DNA of 64,000 nucleotides from Zygnema cylindricum (GCA_037447655.1 JBBHKE010000480.1:62001-126000), one strand, 5' to 3'; shown: positions 46,443-59,075, counted from the stretch's first letter. Program-made: numbers and translations. Notes: generated by a model not told the origin, from the letters alone.

Positions 46443-46700
46443 CACCGTGTATCGCTATTAGTGATAATAATTTTTCCGCCACTTAAAACATCTTTTCTCC
46501 ATACACACTTGTAAAATCTTCAATTTGACACCGCCATTTAGAAGCTGAGAATTTTACCTTTCAATCGCAACCATTTTACCTTTCAATCGCAACCATCAGA
46601 TCCACAATCTGACATGTGTGTACGGAGAAAAGATGTGCGTACGGAGAAAAGATGTTTTAACAGACGAAAAAAAAATAAACACTAATAGCGATTCACGGTG
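46443..46700. mobile_element. TA-flanked MITE, CTCCGTACACA class (258 bp)
   Basis: The termini are CACCGTGTATCGCTATTAGTG and CACTAATAGCGATTCACGGTG, with TA at 46441-46442 and 46701-46702. Two internal tandem duplications enlarge this copy (ATTTTACCTTTCAATCGCAACC twice; GTACGGAGAAAAGATGT twice). Confidence 0.85.
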
Positions 46701-47322
46701 TAGTTTCATGGAAAAAGGGCGATGCTTGAACAAAAATTGTTCCTTTACACCTGAGCATGGAAAAAAATATGAGAAAGTATGACTCTCAAACAAATAGAGC
46801 ATGAATAGTATACCAAAAAAGAAGAAACTCAAGAATGTCAATGCCCTATTATTCTCCTGTATTGTCGACCGTTAAAAGTATAGAGTTCATTTAGCTCTAG
46901 TGTTAAATCTAATTGTCACTAAACCGCTGTAGTTGTAACTCTTAACCCTAAATCTAACACTTATTATAAACTACCTCGTTCCATTTTGCTTAAGATTTGT
47001 ACAATCACCGTACATTATTTAAGAAAACAAAAAATTGCCACACAACGAAACCAAATTGAAAAGCACTTTCTCATTTTCTCAAGATAAGTGAGAATGGTCC
47101 ATCTAGTCCTCCCAAACAAGCTTACTGAAAAGATTTGCAGAGTCTGAAGATCGAGGTGGAAGATTTAAGTTTAAGGGGAAAAGTGAGTCGGCCAAGGCTC
47201 AAAGCTAAAACCTCTGAAAAGAGCCTTCTGCACGCTAACCGCTGTGCCACCAGCCCGGATATAGGTACCTGCGGGTCCAAAACGTGATGTATTAAGTGTG
47301 GGTTATTGTTTTAAAAGACTTA

Positions 47323-48091
47323 GGGTATGTCTCCATGTGCCAAAGTAAGGGTTTTTTTTTTCTGTCGTTTTCCTCTAAAACTTAGCGCCGTATCGTGTAA
47401 GTTTCAACCGTACAAAAAAATTGAAAAAATTATAAGTACATTTTGCGTCATCGTCAAATTTAAAATATACAACATGTTGTCGTCTTGTGTTCTTCGACCC
47501 GCGGCTACACCAAAAAACGTCATCTTCAAACTTTTCTTTAAAACACATGAGCGATGTGTTTTAAAACAAAGTATTTTCGCTAAACAAATAGGACCACGTT
47601 TTTGCAAGTGTATAAATTTTTCGAAAATTTCAAACGAATTCAATCGACAATGAAAAGTACACTATTCGTTATGTTTTGTCAGTTTGAGTTCAATACGACG
47701 ATGAAAAGTACATAATTTGTTTTATTTTGTCCGTTTGAGTCCGTTACGGATTTTTTTTTTTGAAGGGGTCTCAAGATTTCCATGCCATTTCACGCCGATC
47801 GGACAGGAGACGGAAAAGCAAAGCGCATCTCCTTCAACAATGAAACACAGGCTGAAGGCTACAATGTCACGGAAAGTCATGCGACGTCTGAAGCAGTTAC
47901 GAAAAATAACGGGCGTCATCACAGATTGTAGACGCTGACAGCCGTCACGGGAATTGTCAGCGTATACAATCGTCACACCCTTAAGTAACAATTTCGTTGT
48001 TACACATATGGACCCTTGAAATTCGGGTCCGCCGTATCTGCCCTAAAAAACAGAGTAAGTTTGCTAAGTTTGAATACATGGAGACATACCC
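47323..48091 (-). mobile_element. Harbinger-type MITE, copy 2
   Basis: GGGTATGTCTCCATGT...ACATGGAGACATACCC with TTA on both sides (47320-47322, 48092-48094). The interior is the reverse complement of copy 1, including GTTCTTCGACCC and CTTTAAAACACATGAGCG blocks. The minus-strand frame 47991-47722 is the counterpart of the plus frame in copy 1. Confidence 0.82.
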
Positions 48092-48178
48092 TTAGTTTAG
48101 TGCACACGTGTTTAAGTGTAACTGTATAATACGCTTTGAGACGTATGAAATTTGGGGGAGTAAACGATTCACGGTTAA

Positions 48179-48881
48179 GGGTGGCCTTCCATTAGGCACT
48201 TCAGTAATTGTACTGAAAATTTTACTAAAGGGCGTGCTTCCATTAGGTCGCGTCAGTAAACCACTTTTTACTTGCGTGGCTCATTCTGGTTGGTAGCACG
48301 TAGGTTAATATTCGATGCTTGAAATCTTAAAAGAATTTTCGAATGCAACGTTTGAACGCAATATTTGTACGAGCGAAGGTAATATCTGTACTAGCGGAAA
48401 AAATATGTGTACCGGCGGAGGTAGTTAATGACTCGTACATAGGGCATTAAATGTAATACCCAAAATTTCAAAACGCAACGACAAAGAGGCGGCAGCAAAC
48501 TTCGATGGTGGGAGCGTGACGTGATAATTTCGGCGGCTTGGCAATCACCTGGCGGAAGGCACATGGCCCATGCGACGTGTACGCACATAGGCGCACGGTC
48601 ATCGTGGATTTTATATGCCTTTTCCACACGGCCCATTTTTACACGTTCAGTCTCCGAGAATTGTCCTCCCTGTGCAAGGTCTTAACAAACTGTAAGGTTA
48701 GTGATATGGCGTCACGATTAAAAAGTGTAATACCATCCGACGGCTCGAATTTATGCCTATAACCTTGGACATATTTCTGTAATGATGTTTTCCTTCAATT
48801 TGTTTTTTTTGGTACGGACCTGTACGAAATGATATGGCCCTCGGTAAAAAACCCCACTTTTTCGCTAATGGAAGGCCACCC
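48179..48881. mobile_element. TTAA-flanked MITE (piggyBac-like)
   Basis: GGGTGGCCTTCCATTAG at the left and CTAATGGAAGGCCACCC at the right form a perfect 17-bp terminal inverted repeat. TTAA lies on both sides (48175-48178, 48882-48885). TTAA duplication with GGG/CCC ends is characteristic of piggyBac. A subterminal GCTTCCATTAGG repeat lies at about 48237. No transposase. Confidence 0.75.
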
Positions 48882-49083
48882 TTAATTGATTTCGATACAG
48901 ATACAATTGGAGGATTGCTTCGGAAAAAGCGATCCCGATATAAACACGTGGCGCAAGTTAAATCCCACAATATCGCGACATTTATTACAGCACCACAAAA
49001 GTATGATAAAGTACGTAGCGGATGCCGGATGGTTTCTTCAAAAAGATTCAATATAAAAGATTCCTTAGTCGTCGGCAATACTA

Positions 49084-49641
49084 CACCGCCAATCGCTGTT
49101 AGCGTAATGTATATTAATTCCACCCCGTTTTTTTTTCAAATTCTCAAATAGCATAACTTATTCTGTTTTTTTCTTTACGACATTTGGGGTTTTTTTCCAA
49201 GTACCGTACAAAACGAAAGTACGTTGTCTTTTAAATAGTGTAGTGTACGGTCAGTGTCAGACCGTACAAAATCGTACCTTTTTAAGTGAAAAAGTATAAT
49301 TAATGAGTTTTAGTAACCGCGGACGCATGAGAATATGCGCTCTAAAAAGGGGATGAAATCAGGCTGTCAAATATCATGTTCGCACATATTCGTCCAACAA
49401 CCACGTTTCGACTGTGTGAACGTACGATTTGTGTACGATTTGTCAGATTTTGTACAAGTACCTATATTAGTGTAAGCATGTTTGCGACCGACATATATTT
49501 TTTTCAAAGACCCAAATTAGCATTAGTAAACAATTAGAATGTATGTTTTTTTTGAAAATTTTCAAATTCCTAATTACCGTAAATCACTGTAATTATTCCT
49601 ATACGCTAAAGAAACCTGTACGCTAATAGCGATTGGCCGTG
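49084..49641. mobile_element. TA-flanked MITE, long class (558 bp)
   Basis: The termini are CACCGCCAATCGCTGTTAGCG and CGCTAATAGCGATTGGCCGTG, with TA at 49082-49083 and 49642-49643. It shares GTACGGTCAGTGTCAGACCG and AATATGCGCTCTAAAAAGGG blocks with the elements at 1803 and 61838. Confidence 0.82.
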
Positions 49642-50189
49642 TACTGTAGCTTTAGTAATGTGGCCTGAAGACAATCGTCAAGTGGTCCACCAAATGACAA
49701 CATGGGTGAACCCCACATCCCGACTATTAAGTGGCACATCTTGCCTATATCAACAATTACATGGTTTCAATAACACAATTATTCAATTATTCTTTTTAAT
49801 AACTACCAAATTATTTTTATGAAAATATATTTATGTTCTATAAAGGGACTTCTTATTCAAACTAGTTAGGATTAATTTAATCTTGCAATAACTATTCTAT
49901 TGCACATAATTACGGTGATTATTAGTTCATGCAAGTCATCTTCCTTCAACAACGATTCTACCTCGCTATTTATTATATGTATGCTTTTGTTTGGGCGTTC
50001 ATGAATGAAATCAATATAATACATGGGATTTTATATTGAAATTTCTAAGCTCCCACATAAATGATTGACATTGTTGTACTTGCAAAATTGTGTTAAACTT
50101 CACGAGAACTGTACAGTGCATTTAGAATCATGCTAATTGGACAAAATTTCCACCAATTCAGAGTGACCATAGATTCAACGACTCTTCCT

Positions 50190-50990
50190 TTTTGGTGAAA
50201 CGCAAGTCTCCAAAACAAGAGATTCCTGCTTTGATACTTCCGCATTTACAAGCTTCGTTAGGGTTTGCCGCTTTAGAAAAACTGAATGTAACCGTGCACT
50301 TCAAATCATTTGAGAGTAATGACTGGATAATCTACGGATCTTTTCCAAAAATCACTAACCTTGCCTTCTGTTAAGGATGATGATGACAAGCATGAAATCC
50401 ATATAGCTTTAATGGTTTCCTAAGTCTGTTTCTCAACCTTCTTCCTTTGACGTTGAAAGCCGATTTCGTTCTTGATTCTCATTTATTAAAGCGTTTAAAA
50501 AGATAAATTCACCGTCTCTCATCCGACTGCTTTTTTTTTTTTTCTTACGAGCTTGCGTTCATGATTTGACAATATACTGTCTAAATCTCACAGCTCTCAG
50601 TATACCACCTGTCCTTTCTGGAGTTTTTACCACGAAACAGAGATTTTCGGCAACTCGAGTACAAAAATCTAAACAGTCTTCTAAAGGCGAAATAAAGGCA
50701 AAATTAGAAATTAAGAGGGAGGAATTTGTTGCAGATGACAAATCGGCTCATCTGTATTCTACTTCGGATCCGGCTTTTCTGGATTCTCCTCATTTTTGGC
50801 ACATTATTGCTTGTTCTAAAAGGATGAACTCTCTTTCTGTTCCTGCTTCCAGATTGGTTCCCTTTGATGAGACTTTACAAAGCCAAAGAAATAGGAAACT
50901 TTCCTCAATTTTTAGAAATTCAATATGTTGAGAGTTATGAGGTCGACATCAAGCTAAGTATAGAGTTGCATGAATGGCTTGGAGATTGTC
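50190..50990 (+). other. Possible exons of an unidentified gene
   Basis: Two or three coding-like segments: SPKQEIPALILPHLQASLGF with AALEKLNVTVHF (about 50208-50320), EIKAKLEIKREEFVADDKSA with FLDSPHFWHIIACSKRM (about 50680-50830), and, after a CTGCTTCCAG acceptor, WFPLMRLYKAKEIGNFPQFL and EIQYVESYEVDIK (about 50852-50955). Composition looks like protein, but I cannot join them with certainty or name the family. They could be a decaying gene. Confidence 0.3.
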
Positions 50991-51134
50991 TTTGGTTCAA
51001 AAATCTTGATTTTATTGTGGGTACATGAATGGGGTACAGGAATGGGGTACAAGAATGGGGTACAGGTTTAGGTCAAACTTTAACTCTACTTCTCCCAGTT
51101 TTTCTATTGTACTCAAAATGAATGCGTTGACAGG

Positions 51135-51260
51135 TACACCATGAATCCTTATTAGTGGTTCTAACACTAATTTGGTGCAGGTTGTTTTGGCCCTTGCACA
51201 TAAATTAGCATTTATTACACTAACGGTTTCTTTCTCGACACTAATTTAGTAAGTGGTTAA
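51135..51260. mobile_element. MITE left end
   Basis: TA + CACCATGAATCCTTATTAGTG with CACTAATTTGGTGCAGG and CACTAATTTAGTAAGTGG motifs inward. The right end is not resolved. A 13-bp-type microsatellite (GAATGGGGTACAG) lies at about 51030-51065. Confidence 0.5.
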
Positions 51261-52095
51261 ACATGGTCTATGTTGCTCGGACCAAAATTAGAGTTAATAG
51301 CATTAAAATAAGTACCACACTATACATCTCTCCATGCTTATAGCTATGCGTGGTCTATGCAGAGAGCATATGAAAAACAAGGGATGAAGACATCAACCCT
51401 ATTTTTCTGAAGCGACGGATGACAGGTTTTTTTGTTTGCTTTGAGAATTGGAGATCTTTATGACGTCATCATGGCCCTCCATGTTTATGACGAGTTTCCA
51501 GGTAGCTGATGAGGTTAGATTTGCAGTAGAAGGAAAATAAGTGTTTTTTTTTTTTTTAATCAATCATATGCTGTAAGGTGGTACCTTTATGATTAAATCA
51601 TTACCACTTCAAACCCTAAAATATCTTTCGATAGTACTTTTTCATACCATCTTTGTATAGTATGCATACTCATTGTTTTGTTGTGGCCAAGACTTGCAGA
51701 TGCCATTTTCAACTCTTTATCGTGTTTGCTGTTTGTAAGTAAGTTGAAATGATTTCCTTTTAGTTTGAATGAAGAAGCGAATTGGAGGCAGTCGAATCTT
51801 CCTCTTCCTCTCCCTTTTCTTCTCCCTCTTTGGCTTGCATTAAATCTGTTGTTATCTTTTACATGGCTGGCTTATCTTTTGTAGTTCTGCTTCAGCTGGA
51901 ATACTTTAGAACTTGGAACGCTTCAGTGGCAACTTCTCACTAAAACTCAGGCAATCTTTGAAAATATCCAATGCGATGTACACAGACAGGTTACACTCCT
52001 GTACGGACAAGTACACAATATAAACTCTTTGCATCAACTATTTTATATACCGATGTCTAAAGTTTACAGTAACCGATATAGTGTTAAATCTAGTA

Positions 52096-52314
52096 TGCCG
52101 TGTATGGCTATTAGTGTTATTAACTTTTTTTGCCGCTTAAAACATTTTTTTCTCCGTACACGCTTGTCAGATTTTGGATCTGACAACTGAGATTGAAAGC
52201 CAAGACTCTCACCTTCCCATCGGCGGTCTCCATATGAAAATAGGACAAGTGCGTACGGAAAAAAGATGTTTTAAGTGGCGAAAAAATTATTAACACTAAT
52301 AGCGATACATGGTG
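52096..52314. mobile_element. TA-flanked MITE, CTCCGTACACA class (219 bp)
   Basis: The left end TGCCGTGTATGGCTATTAGTG pairs with the right end CACTAATAGCGATACATGGTG, with TA at 52094-52095 and 52315-52316. Subterminal GCCGCTTAAAACATTTTTTTC and its inverted partner are present. Confidence 0.8.
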
Positions 52315-53750
52315 TACTGTTAAACTATGAAGTGCGACGAGAATGACTGTGTAAAAGACTATGGAAAGTTTCAACCACGTGACTTGTGATATGAGAACGA
52401 TATAGTGAGAATTTGCGACAGGAAGAGGTTCTATATAGTGTGTTTGGGGATGACTTTGATACTTAAAAATGTTGAGTAGGGAGCATTGCAGTGGTAGTTC
52501 CCAGTGGAATTTTGCTTCGCTAATATTAAATCGATGATTTTAATGTTTTTTCATTTTTATTTGGTATTTTGTTTCAATCTTTTCTAAAGACGTCCTTCTG
52601 AAATTCAATGTTTCTGGACAATGATAATTTCCTTTCTTTCCAGCCATTTTAGTTTATACATCAAATATCGAATCCATATAAAGCTTCGTTTGTCAAAATT
52701 TGCAAAACTTGCCAAGATACATGTTGTTTAGCGTCAAACCACCCTACACAACTTTCACCAAGAGATCTCAGTTTTTAGCTACATATCTTGAGTGGATGAG
52801 AAATGAAACTGGAGTGACCAGACTGCCCCATCAAGTTCATGAGATAATAACATGCAAGAATCGCCCCATCTTTGGTCCAAAAAAAACAATGCCTGCCATG
52901 AGTGCACAAGGACGTAGGCTGTATGTCAGCCTTAACTGTTTTCTGGTTGTAGTTCCTGAGACGCACGGCATACAACATGTAATGTTCACAGGGAACACAC
53001 TCAGGTAAGAGGAGTTGGCTGTTTCCATTCTACTTCGTTCCATGTGTGATAACTCTTCCATCGCTGATTAAGTATCCTAATCCTTTATGCCTCCCAAAAT
53101 CACCATATACAATGTTATCCAATGTTCGGTTGTTCGTTGCAATATTGTGATCGAATAGTAAGAACCTGACTTCTCAGTTGGTAATTTGTGAACCGAAAAT
53201 ATCTGACGGCAATTTCCGAAGGAACAAGTCAACTTTAATAATGGTAAAAGGAGTTTGAAACCTACAACCACGAGGCCTCAAAAAAATTGCAACTAATTTT
53301 CCAGTCCATAATCAGAGCAACATGAAACGTTACCCAAAAACTTGCTTAAATGCTGAAAATATATAGCTTCTCCAAGTCATCAATCCTTCATAAAAAAATG
53401 GAGATAACTAAACCTCAACTTTCAATTTCTACCTGCTATTCCAGATTATCAACCAATGCTGAGTAATTTCCAAGCTGCAAATTAGCAAAATAATTTAAAC
53501 CAAGACAAGAAAAAAGGCAGAAATTAAATTCCGCAAATAAAAATTACAAACACATTTCAAACCTACAACCCTTCCCGTAGACAAATCCAGGCTTGAAAAA
53601 AGGCCATCTATTTTTCTGGAAACTCTTAACCCAGCCTTTGAATAAAATAAGGAGACCGCTTTCAAAAGAGTAGTCTCCATTTCCTTGTCCACTTTTCTGG
53701 AAAGGTTACGCCACTTGTCACGCCATGCCATAAACAAATCTTGCTGGAAG

Positions 53751-55577
53751 CTAGTAAGGAAATTCGCCAACCCAATTTCCAGGAGGGTTGTAATCACAAG
53801 CCCAAATTGTCCAACCGTTGGCACATAAGGAACTCGCACAACCGACTTCAAGACTGTCTCTCCAAACCACCTGCATTGGGCCATTAATCCTCAAAATTAG
53901 GCAAAAGCACATTTGTATTGCTGTCCAAAAACCTCAAAATGATTTATTGTGAAGGCATGTCTCATTTCTAACCAAATCACATTGCACCATTTAAAATTTA
54001 GAAATTTTGAATTGCTTTATTAGTGCACAAAAACTTCATTCTCGAGAAAGACCGCTTTAGCTATGGGAATACGGTGTCTTCATTTCAACATGCGATGTTG
54101 AAAAAAAATTATGTCGATTGACACGCCATGGTCAACTCATGGAAAGATCCCTCACGTGCAGTTCTTTTTGCACTTTCTAAGGTTTTTTTTGGGATTAAGT
54201 TAGGGGAATAATCTATCAGCCATGTGAAAACCTCGATACCGACCATCCAAATCTAAGGGAGCTATGCAATAGGCCAAAACATGGCAGAGTAGCTACATAA
54301 AAGCGTATTTAATGATAAACTCACAAAGTTCATTAAAAACGAATCATTGCGTACAGTTTGTTGCTCAAACGGTACAGGAAGCCAGGTGTCAAATATACAT
54401 GAAGATTTAAAAAGCATCCCGTGTGTGCAATATGGACGCTAACACAAAAAAAATAAAAGAAATCTACAAAATAAAATTGAAAGAGGCCTGTGCATTATTC
54501 CCCTTAGTTTAATGGCGCAATTCAAAATTAGGTGCTTCTTACCTGTGTGTAGTGACCGCATATTTTCCCGGTAGCGCAAGAATTATTGGAATAAGTGTAA
54601 AATTGTAACTCATTCACCCATCCTGTAACGGCATTGGCACACGTCGGCACAAAACCATAACCTTTGTACAAATTTTGGCCGTACGGACTGCCGGTTGGGT
54701 GATAAAAAGCACAACTTGCGTCGCGTAGAGTATCGGCCCAAGCTTGAGCCGCATCTACCACTGCCCCAAATCATAACCAGAAGCTAATGTTAAACAATAG
54801 GAGTGTAAAGCAAATCAAATCGCAAAAGTACCAAATTGGTATTAAAACAGAAAATCGGGATTATGTTTTAATTTGGGTGGAAAAAACATAAGAGGTATAC
54901 TACCTATGTGACATTGTACAGGTCATTTTTCACATAACCCTGTCTTTTCCGCCCCAAACATGCCGGTATCCAGGTTACATAGTTTTTCTTGGGGTTTCTT
55001 TATTGACTTACAGCATGGAACTTGATGGTTAAGTCACGAAGCTTAATCCTCAAGTAAAAATTAAGCCGCAAAAGGCGCAACAAAATTTAAAAATAAAATC
55101 AAGCAACAAAACGATATGATAATTTCATAAAAGATGATACTGATGTATTGTACGAAATTCGGTTGCAAGAATTGCGTCCGAGCTTAGAGGGTTCGTTATA
55201 AGATTGTGGAAAGATAGATACGGATTCGTAAACATGAACAAAATGCAACATAAAAGTTTTCACCATCAACATTAATTATAGGGAAGTTTGACGACAAGTA
55301 CCACATAAGCAAATCAGAGCTTAGGCACTTTTCCATTCTCCAAAATGGGAAATAATGTCATGACTAACAAAAACCTTACGCAACACAGAAATTTAAGCGG
55401 ATAATTTAAGAAGTGCTTGATGGGATGTTTGATTAAACCGATGCAATATTCAAACAATCCCATAGTTGAGAGACAAAACTCACATGTTTGACTCCAAACA
55501 AGTCCTGAAACTCCAACGGCAGCTCGGGCTTCATTGTGGGGGGCGAGACAAACAGCCGCTTTAAAATTTGAAAACAT
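53751..55577 (-). CDS. CAP-domain secreted protein (PR-1/SCP-like), three exons
   Basis: CAP/PR-1 proteins are secreted, cysteine-rich and implicated in sterol binding and defence. Exons on the minus strand: from about 55577 (or an acceptor near 55557) to 55484; 54760-54543; 53870-53751 ending in TAG. Phases join perfectly (ACAT|GTGAGT; GGGGCAG|TGG; ACACAG|GTAAGA; AATGCAG|GTGG). The product reads APHNEARAAVGVSGLVWSQT, then LVDAAQAWADTL, GQNLYKGYGFVPTC, WVNELQFY, and CGHYTQ continuing as VVWRDSLEVGCASSLC and WACDYNPPGNWVGEFPY. The CAP signatures are present: HN near the start, GHYTQVVW and YNPPGN. Six cysteines fall in the CAP part. The signal peptide is not in these exons, so the gene starts further upstream. 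Confidence 0.9.
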
Positions 55578-55798
55578 AAACTCAAATTAGTTGATAACCT
55601 CTGAAAAGGGTTTTTGAGAGAAACAAAATAACATCAATGCATATCAATCATTCGACTCAAGTTAAGAAAGAATTGAGTTGTTATCATGGGTCGACATAAC
55701 CCTCAAGTAGCGTCCTGGAATTTAATAAATGTTGATGAAAAGTAAAATTGATGTGAGGAAGGATTCCTGTGAGAGAAGGAAATGAATGTTTGGAATCA

Positions 55799-56216
55799 GG
55801 GGACAGAAAGCCAATAAATGGAGCGGAATGGAGATGAATGGTGGGGGGAGGATGGAGACGGAGGGGGTGGAAGGTGGAGAGGTGGGGGAGGAGAGGGAGA
55901 GGGTGGAGGACTCGGAGGAGGTGGAGAGGGTGGAGGAGATGGTGGTGGGGGAGAGGGAGGTGGAGGAGAGAGTGGTGGAGAGGGTGGTGGAGATGGTGGA
56001 GGCGAGGGAGGAGGAGATCGAGGTGATGGAGGAGGTGGAGGCTTTCTTGGTGGTGGGGGAGGAGGTCTTGGTGGTGGCGGTGGTCTTGGTGGTGGTGGAG
56101 GAGGTGATGGAGGAGTTAGTTGAGGAAGATGGAGGGAGGAAGGGGAAAGGAAGAAATGTAATGGAGGATGGAATGGAAGAGGATGGAAGTAGTGGAAGAA
56201 GAATGGAATGAATCGT
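55799..56216 (-). CDS. Proline-rich reading frame upstream of CAP exons
   Basis: On the minus strand an open frame encodes a Ser-Pro-rich rod: repeated PPSPPPP, PPRPPPPP, PPRKPPPPP and SPPPSPPPSPPPSPP. It is followed by a short Ser/His tail and a stop near 55797. Extensin-like Pro-rich segments linked to CAP domains are known from green algae. It lies 220 bp upstream of CAP exon 1 on the same strand. Against this, CT-rich intron tracts are common on sense strands in this window, so it could be noncoding pyrimidine-rich sequence. No splice pair was proved. Confidence 0.4.
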
Positions 56217-57802
56217 AGCTTTGAATTCTGAACATGATTGGACTTTCAGATTTGAGTTACTTCACCATTTAACTCAGTCAAACTTAATTCAAAATAACAT
56301 ATTGTGGTGATTAAATCTTGAATCATTGTTTTAGCCTTGAAGACTTTTGAGCCTCGTTTTACATTCTTTCTGTACATTCAATCTTAAAAAACTACATGTT
56401 TTTCTAGACCGTACACGTGATTCCGTCCACTTAGACCACACAGAAAACAGCAAATAGAGTATTCAAAAAAGTTTTGCTTAGAGTGACTACCAAGTAAGGT
56501 ACAAGAGCAATTGCACTTACAACACCAAAGACAAATATGATCTTCATTTTACATTCTAAAATTCGTTTTAGAAGGTGAATTACTACCATTGGATTTGGGA
56601 TGTCTTTTAAATCCTACATTTATCACATACGAAGAAGTGAAATTTCATTGATTTAAATTTTGTTTTTTAGGCAAGGATTTTCTTGTCAAATTTGATCGAG
56701 GTTTGAAAGTTATAAACAACATTTGAAAAAACAAAATCTCAATGGTTTACGAATAAGCATGATTAAACATTCATCATTTGACATCAACATCCAAAAATGT
56801 TGTGGGCCTAAAGACCTAATCCGAGGTACTTTGTTCATAACAATGTATTTCAAATTAGCCGAATGTAAATAAATGTACTTCACAAGAAAAGTCAAAGCTG
56901 TACAATGTCCATTTTCAACCTTAAATGCACACAATAAGCTGTACGAATTTCAGCATCATTTTCTTTTTAACCATTGAAAGATTTCATTATATAGTGCGGA
57001 GAGTGAGTCCACCTGGAAAAGGCTGGCATCTATATGAGAAGAATTTTCCCGCATACGACGTCCTGAAACACAAAATATTAATAAAGGTGAGAAGCATGTG
57101 ACATAGGAGCCTGTAGAGCAATCAAATAAAACACTTGATAATTCTTCATAAGCGAGCACGTTTCCAAACTCTAATAAAAACCTTGTAAAAAAAATAGTCT
57201 TAACCTTCCTTTTTTATGTGATTCCTTCAGCACAATGAGCGAATTTCTGTCCTCAGCTCTTGTTGAATGGTACAATATCTAACAATCTTTGGTCAGCACC
57301 AAAAATGTTAACAGCATTAAGTTTCAGTACAGAAAATAGTGAGGATAATTATTGACGGCAAACATATGAATGTCAGTAGAATTCACACGATTGGCTCTAA
57401 GAGTTGGCCACGCTTGGCCTAAAATAAAATCCCCAAAAGAAACTTTGGAAAAATAAATTTAAAACAACAATGTCAAAAATCATCAATTGAATAAAAAACA
57501 TGGCTTTGCCATGTGCATAGTCACGATAAAAAAATGGTAACAGTTTTAGAATCGAATGCCAACTATCCTCTTAAATCAATCCAATGTTAGAAAATATGAC
57601 CTATTGATGTTTCATCTTACAAATAAGCTAAAAAAATATCAACTAATAGAAAATCGGTATCGATTTGCGATTTCTTAAGTCTGGCATATATATCATCTAT
57701 ATGTTTATCACGTGATATATGATTAATAATGTGATATGTGATTAATAAATGTGATCTACGATTACTAATGTGATATATTTGGGTTTTGAGTTTGCTTCTT
57801 AC
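56217..57802. other. Gene-poor stretch, possible long intron
   Basis: AT-rich sequence with only short frames (56710-56934, 56956-57159, 57617-57889), none recognisable. If the exon at 57803-58121 belongs to the CAP gene, this is its intron. Confidence 0.4.
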
Positions 57803-58121
57803 AAAGTTGATTTTCGGTAATCGTATTTTGACGTATTGGCCATCGCCGCTCCGCCGGGAATCTCGAGTGTGACATTTGTCCCGGAGCATTGACGCGCACT
57901 AAAAAAGAAGACTTTAGTACAAACGATGTGGTTGGGATTTGAATCTTGTACATTCCACAAGACCGATACCGAACCCGATCCGTTTACGAAGGAACCTCCG
58001 GGAGTATAACAAGGACCCGGCGGTGCGTACGCAGATAAAATGGCTCCCCTGCCAAATTCTTGGGAATAGATCCATAGTTTTGTACCCATAACTAGTGTGG
58101 TTTGGGCATTTACAAATGTGG
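57803..58121 (-). CDS. Exon of a secreted-type protein, possible N-terminal module of the CAP gene
   Basis: The minus-strand exon runs from an acceptor with a long polypyrimidine tract (TTTTTGTTCGGCAG|CCACATTTG) to a donor TCAACTTT|GTAAGAAG. It encodes about 105 residues: TFVNAQTTLVMGTKLW, YSQEFGRGAILSAYAPPGP, GGSFVNGSGSVSVLWNV and VTLEIPGG. It contains three Cys and two N-x-S/T sites. The start codon and signal peptide would lie in an exon further up (hydrophobic candidates near 58320-58400). I do not recognise the domain. The strand, donor and order suggest continuation toward the Pro-rich and CAP segments at lower coordinates, but this is inference. Confidence 0.45.
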
Positions 58122-59075
58122 CTGCCGAACAAAAAAAACAAAAAAAAAACAAAAAAAACATAAGGAAAAGTGGGGAGGAAGAGAGGAGACAGGAAAAAGA
58201 AAAAAGGTGTAATTTGGAACAAGATAAGGAACGAATAAAAAGGAAAAGTAAATCGGCTTTCTAATTTGTACTTGTTTTTGGTATTTAACATTCGAATTAA
58301 GAATAACATACAAAATTGGCATTGAAACTAAGAGCAAAAACTTGATGAAAAAAGAAAACAACACTGAGAGTGACATTGATGCGGAAAAGTAAAACTTTTT
58401 TTTTTTCAAATTGGTTTAAATCGACTAGGAATTCAAAAAACACGAAAACAAGCATGATCATTGATAAACCTTTATAAGAAATTAAACTTGCCAACATGAA
58501 AATCACATCAATTTGATTGGATAGATGAGACAATAAAAAATAATAAGCACAGTAAATGATGTTCGTGTTCTATATATAAGAAAGAAAACCAATTGACCCA
58601 ATTGTCAAGTTGAGGAAAAATCAAAGTAAATACAATACAAGAATGTTCACATCTCTTAATGTTTTAAGTACTTCATTCTTTTCGGAATCGAAAAATCACC
58701 TGGGATTGCAAAAATATGCCACGTGGCAAACACCACAAGCATATAGGCAGAGACGAGGGAAGGAACTCCATAGTGCCCCGCCATTGCACGGATCTAAAGC
58801 GATTTTTTTTTCTCCTCCAGTATTGAAAAAAATGAAGTGTGGCAACGGCGCCTTAGTGATTTTGAGTTCCATACGAGATAAAATAGAGCATATACGTCGC
58901 AATCTGGATGTCGGCGCTAACAAACAAATAATTTGACGAGAAAATGAAATCTTGTACAATTTCGTACGATTCAGCTTACCAAGTGCCGGGTTCGGACGGT
59001 ATTAAATTGTCCAATGATTGAAAAGGTATCATGATTTGTCCGCTTTTGAGCCCTGATTGGCGGAAGCCCTCTGGG
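58122..59075. other. Upstream flank of the secreted-protein exon
   Basis: Short hydrophobic minus-strand frames (58110-58409, 58297-58533) are T-rich and may include a signal-peptide exon. The overlapping frames at 58610-58959 on both strands are unassigned. Confidence 0.3.

Noticed and set aside
53495-53884. 129-codon minus-strand frame as a protein gene
   Set aside because: Its first part overlaps CAP exon 3 (53751-53870) in a different frame, and the exon-3 frame gives perfect PR-1 sequence with matching splice phase. The frame continues only into 3' flank.
55786-56211. Gly- and Glu-rich plus-strand frames
   Set aside because: Low-complexity purine-rich strand. The minus-strand Pro-rich reading fits the neighbouring CAP gene better, though it is itself unproven.
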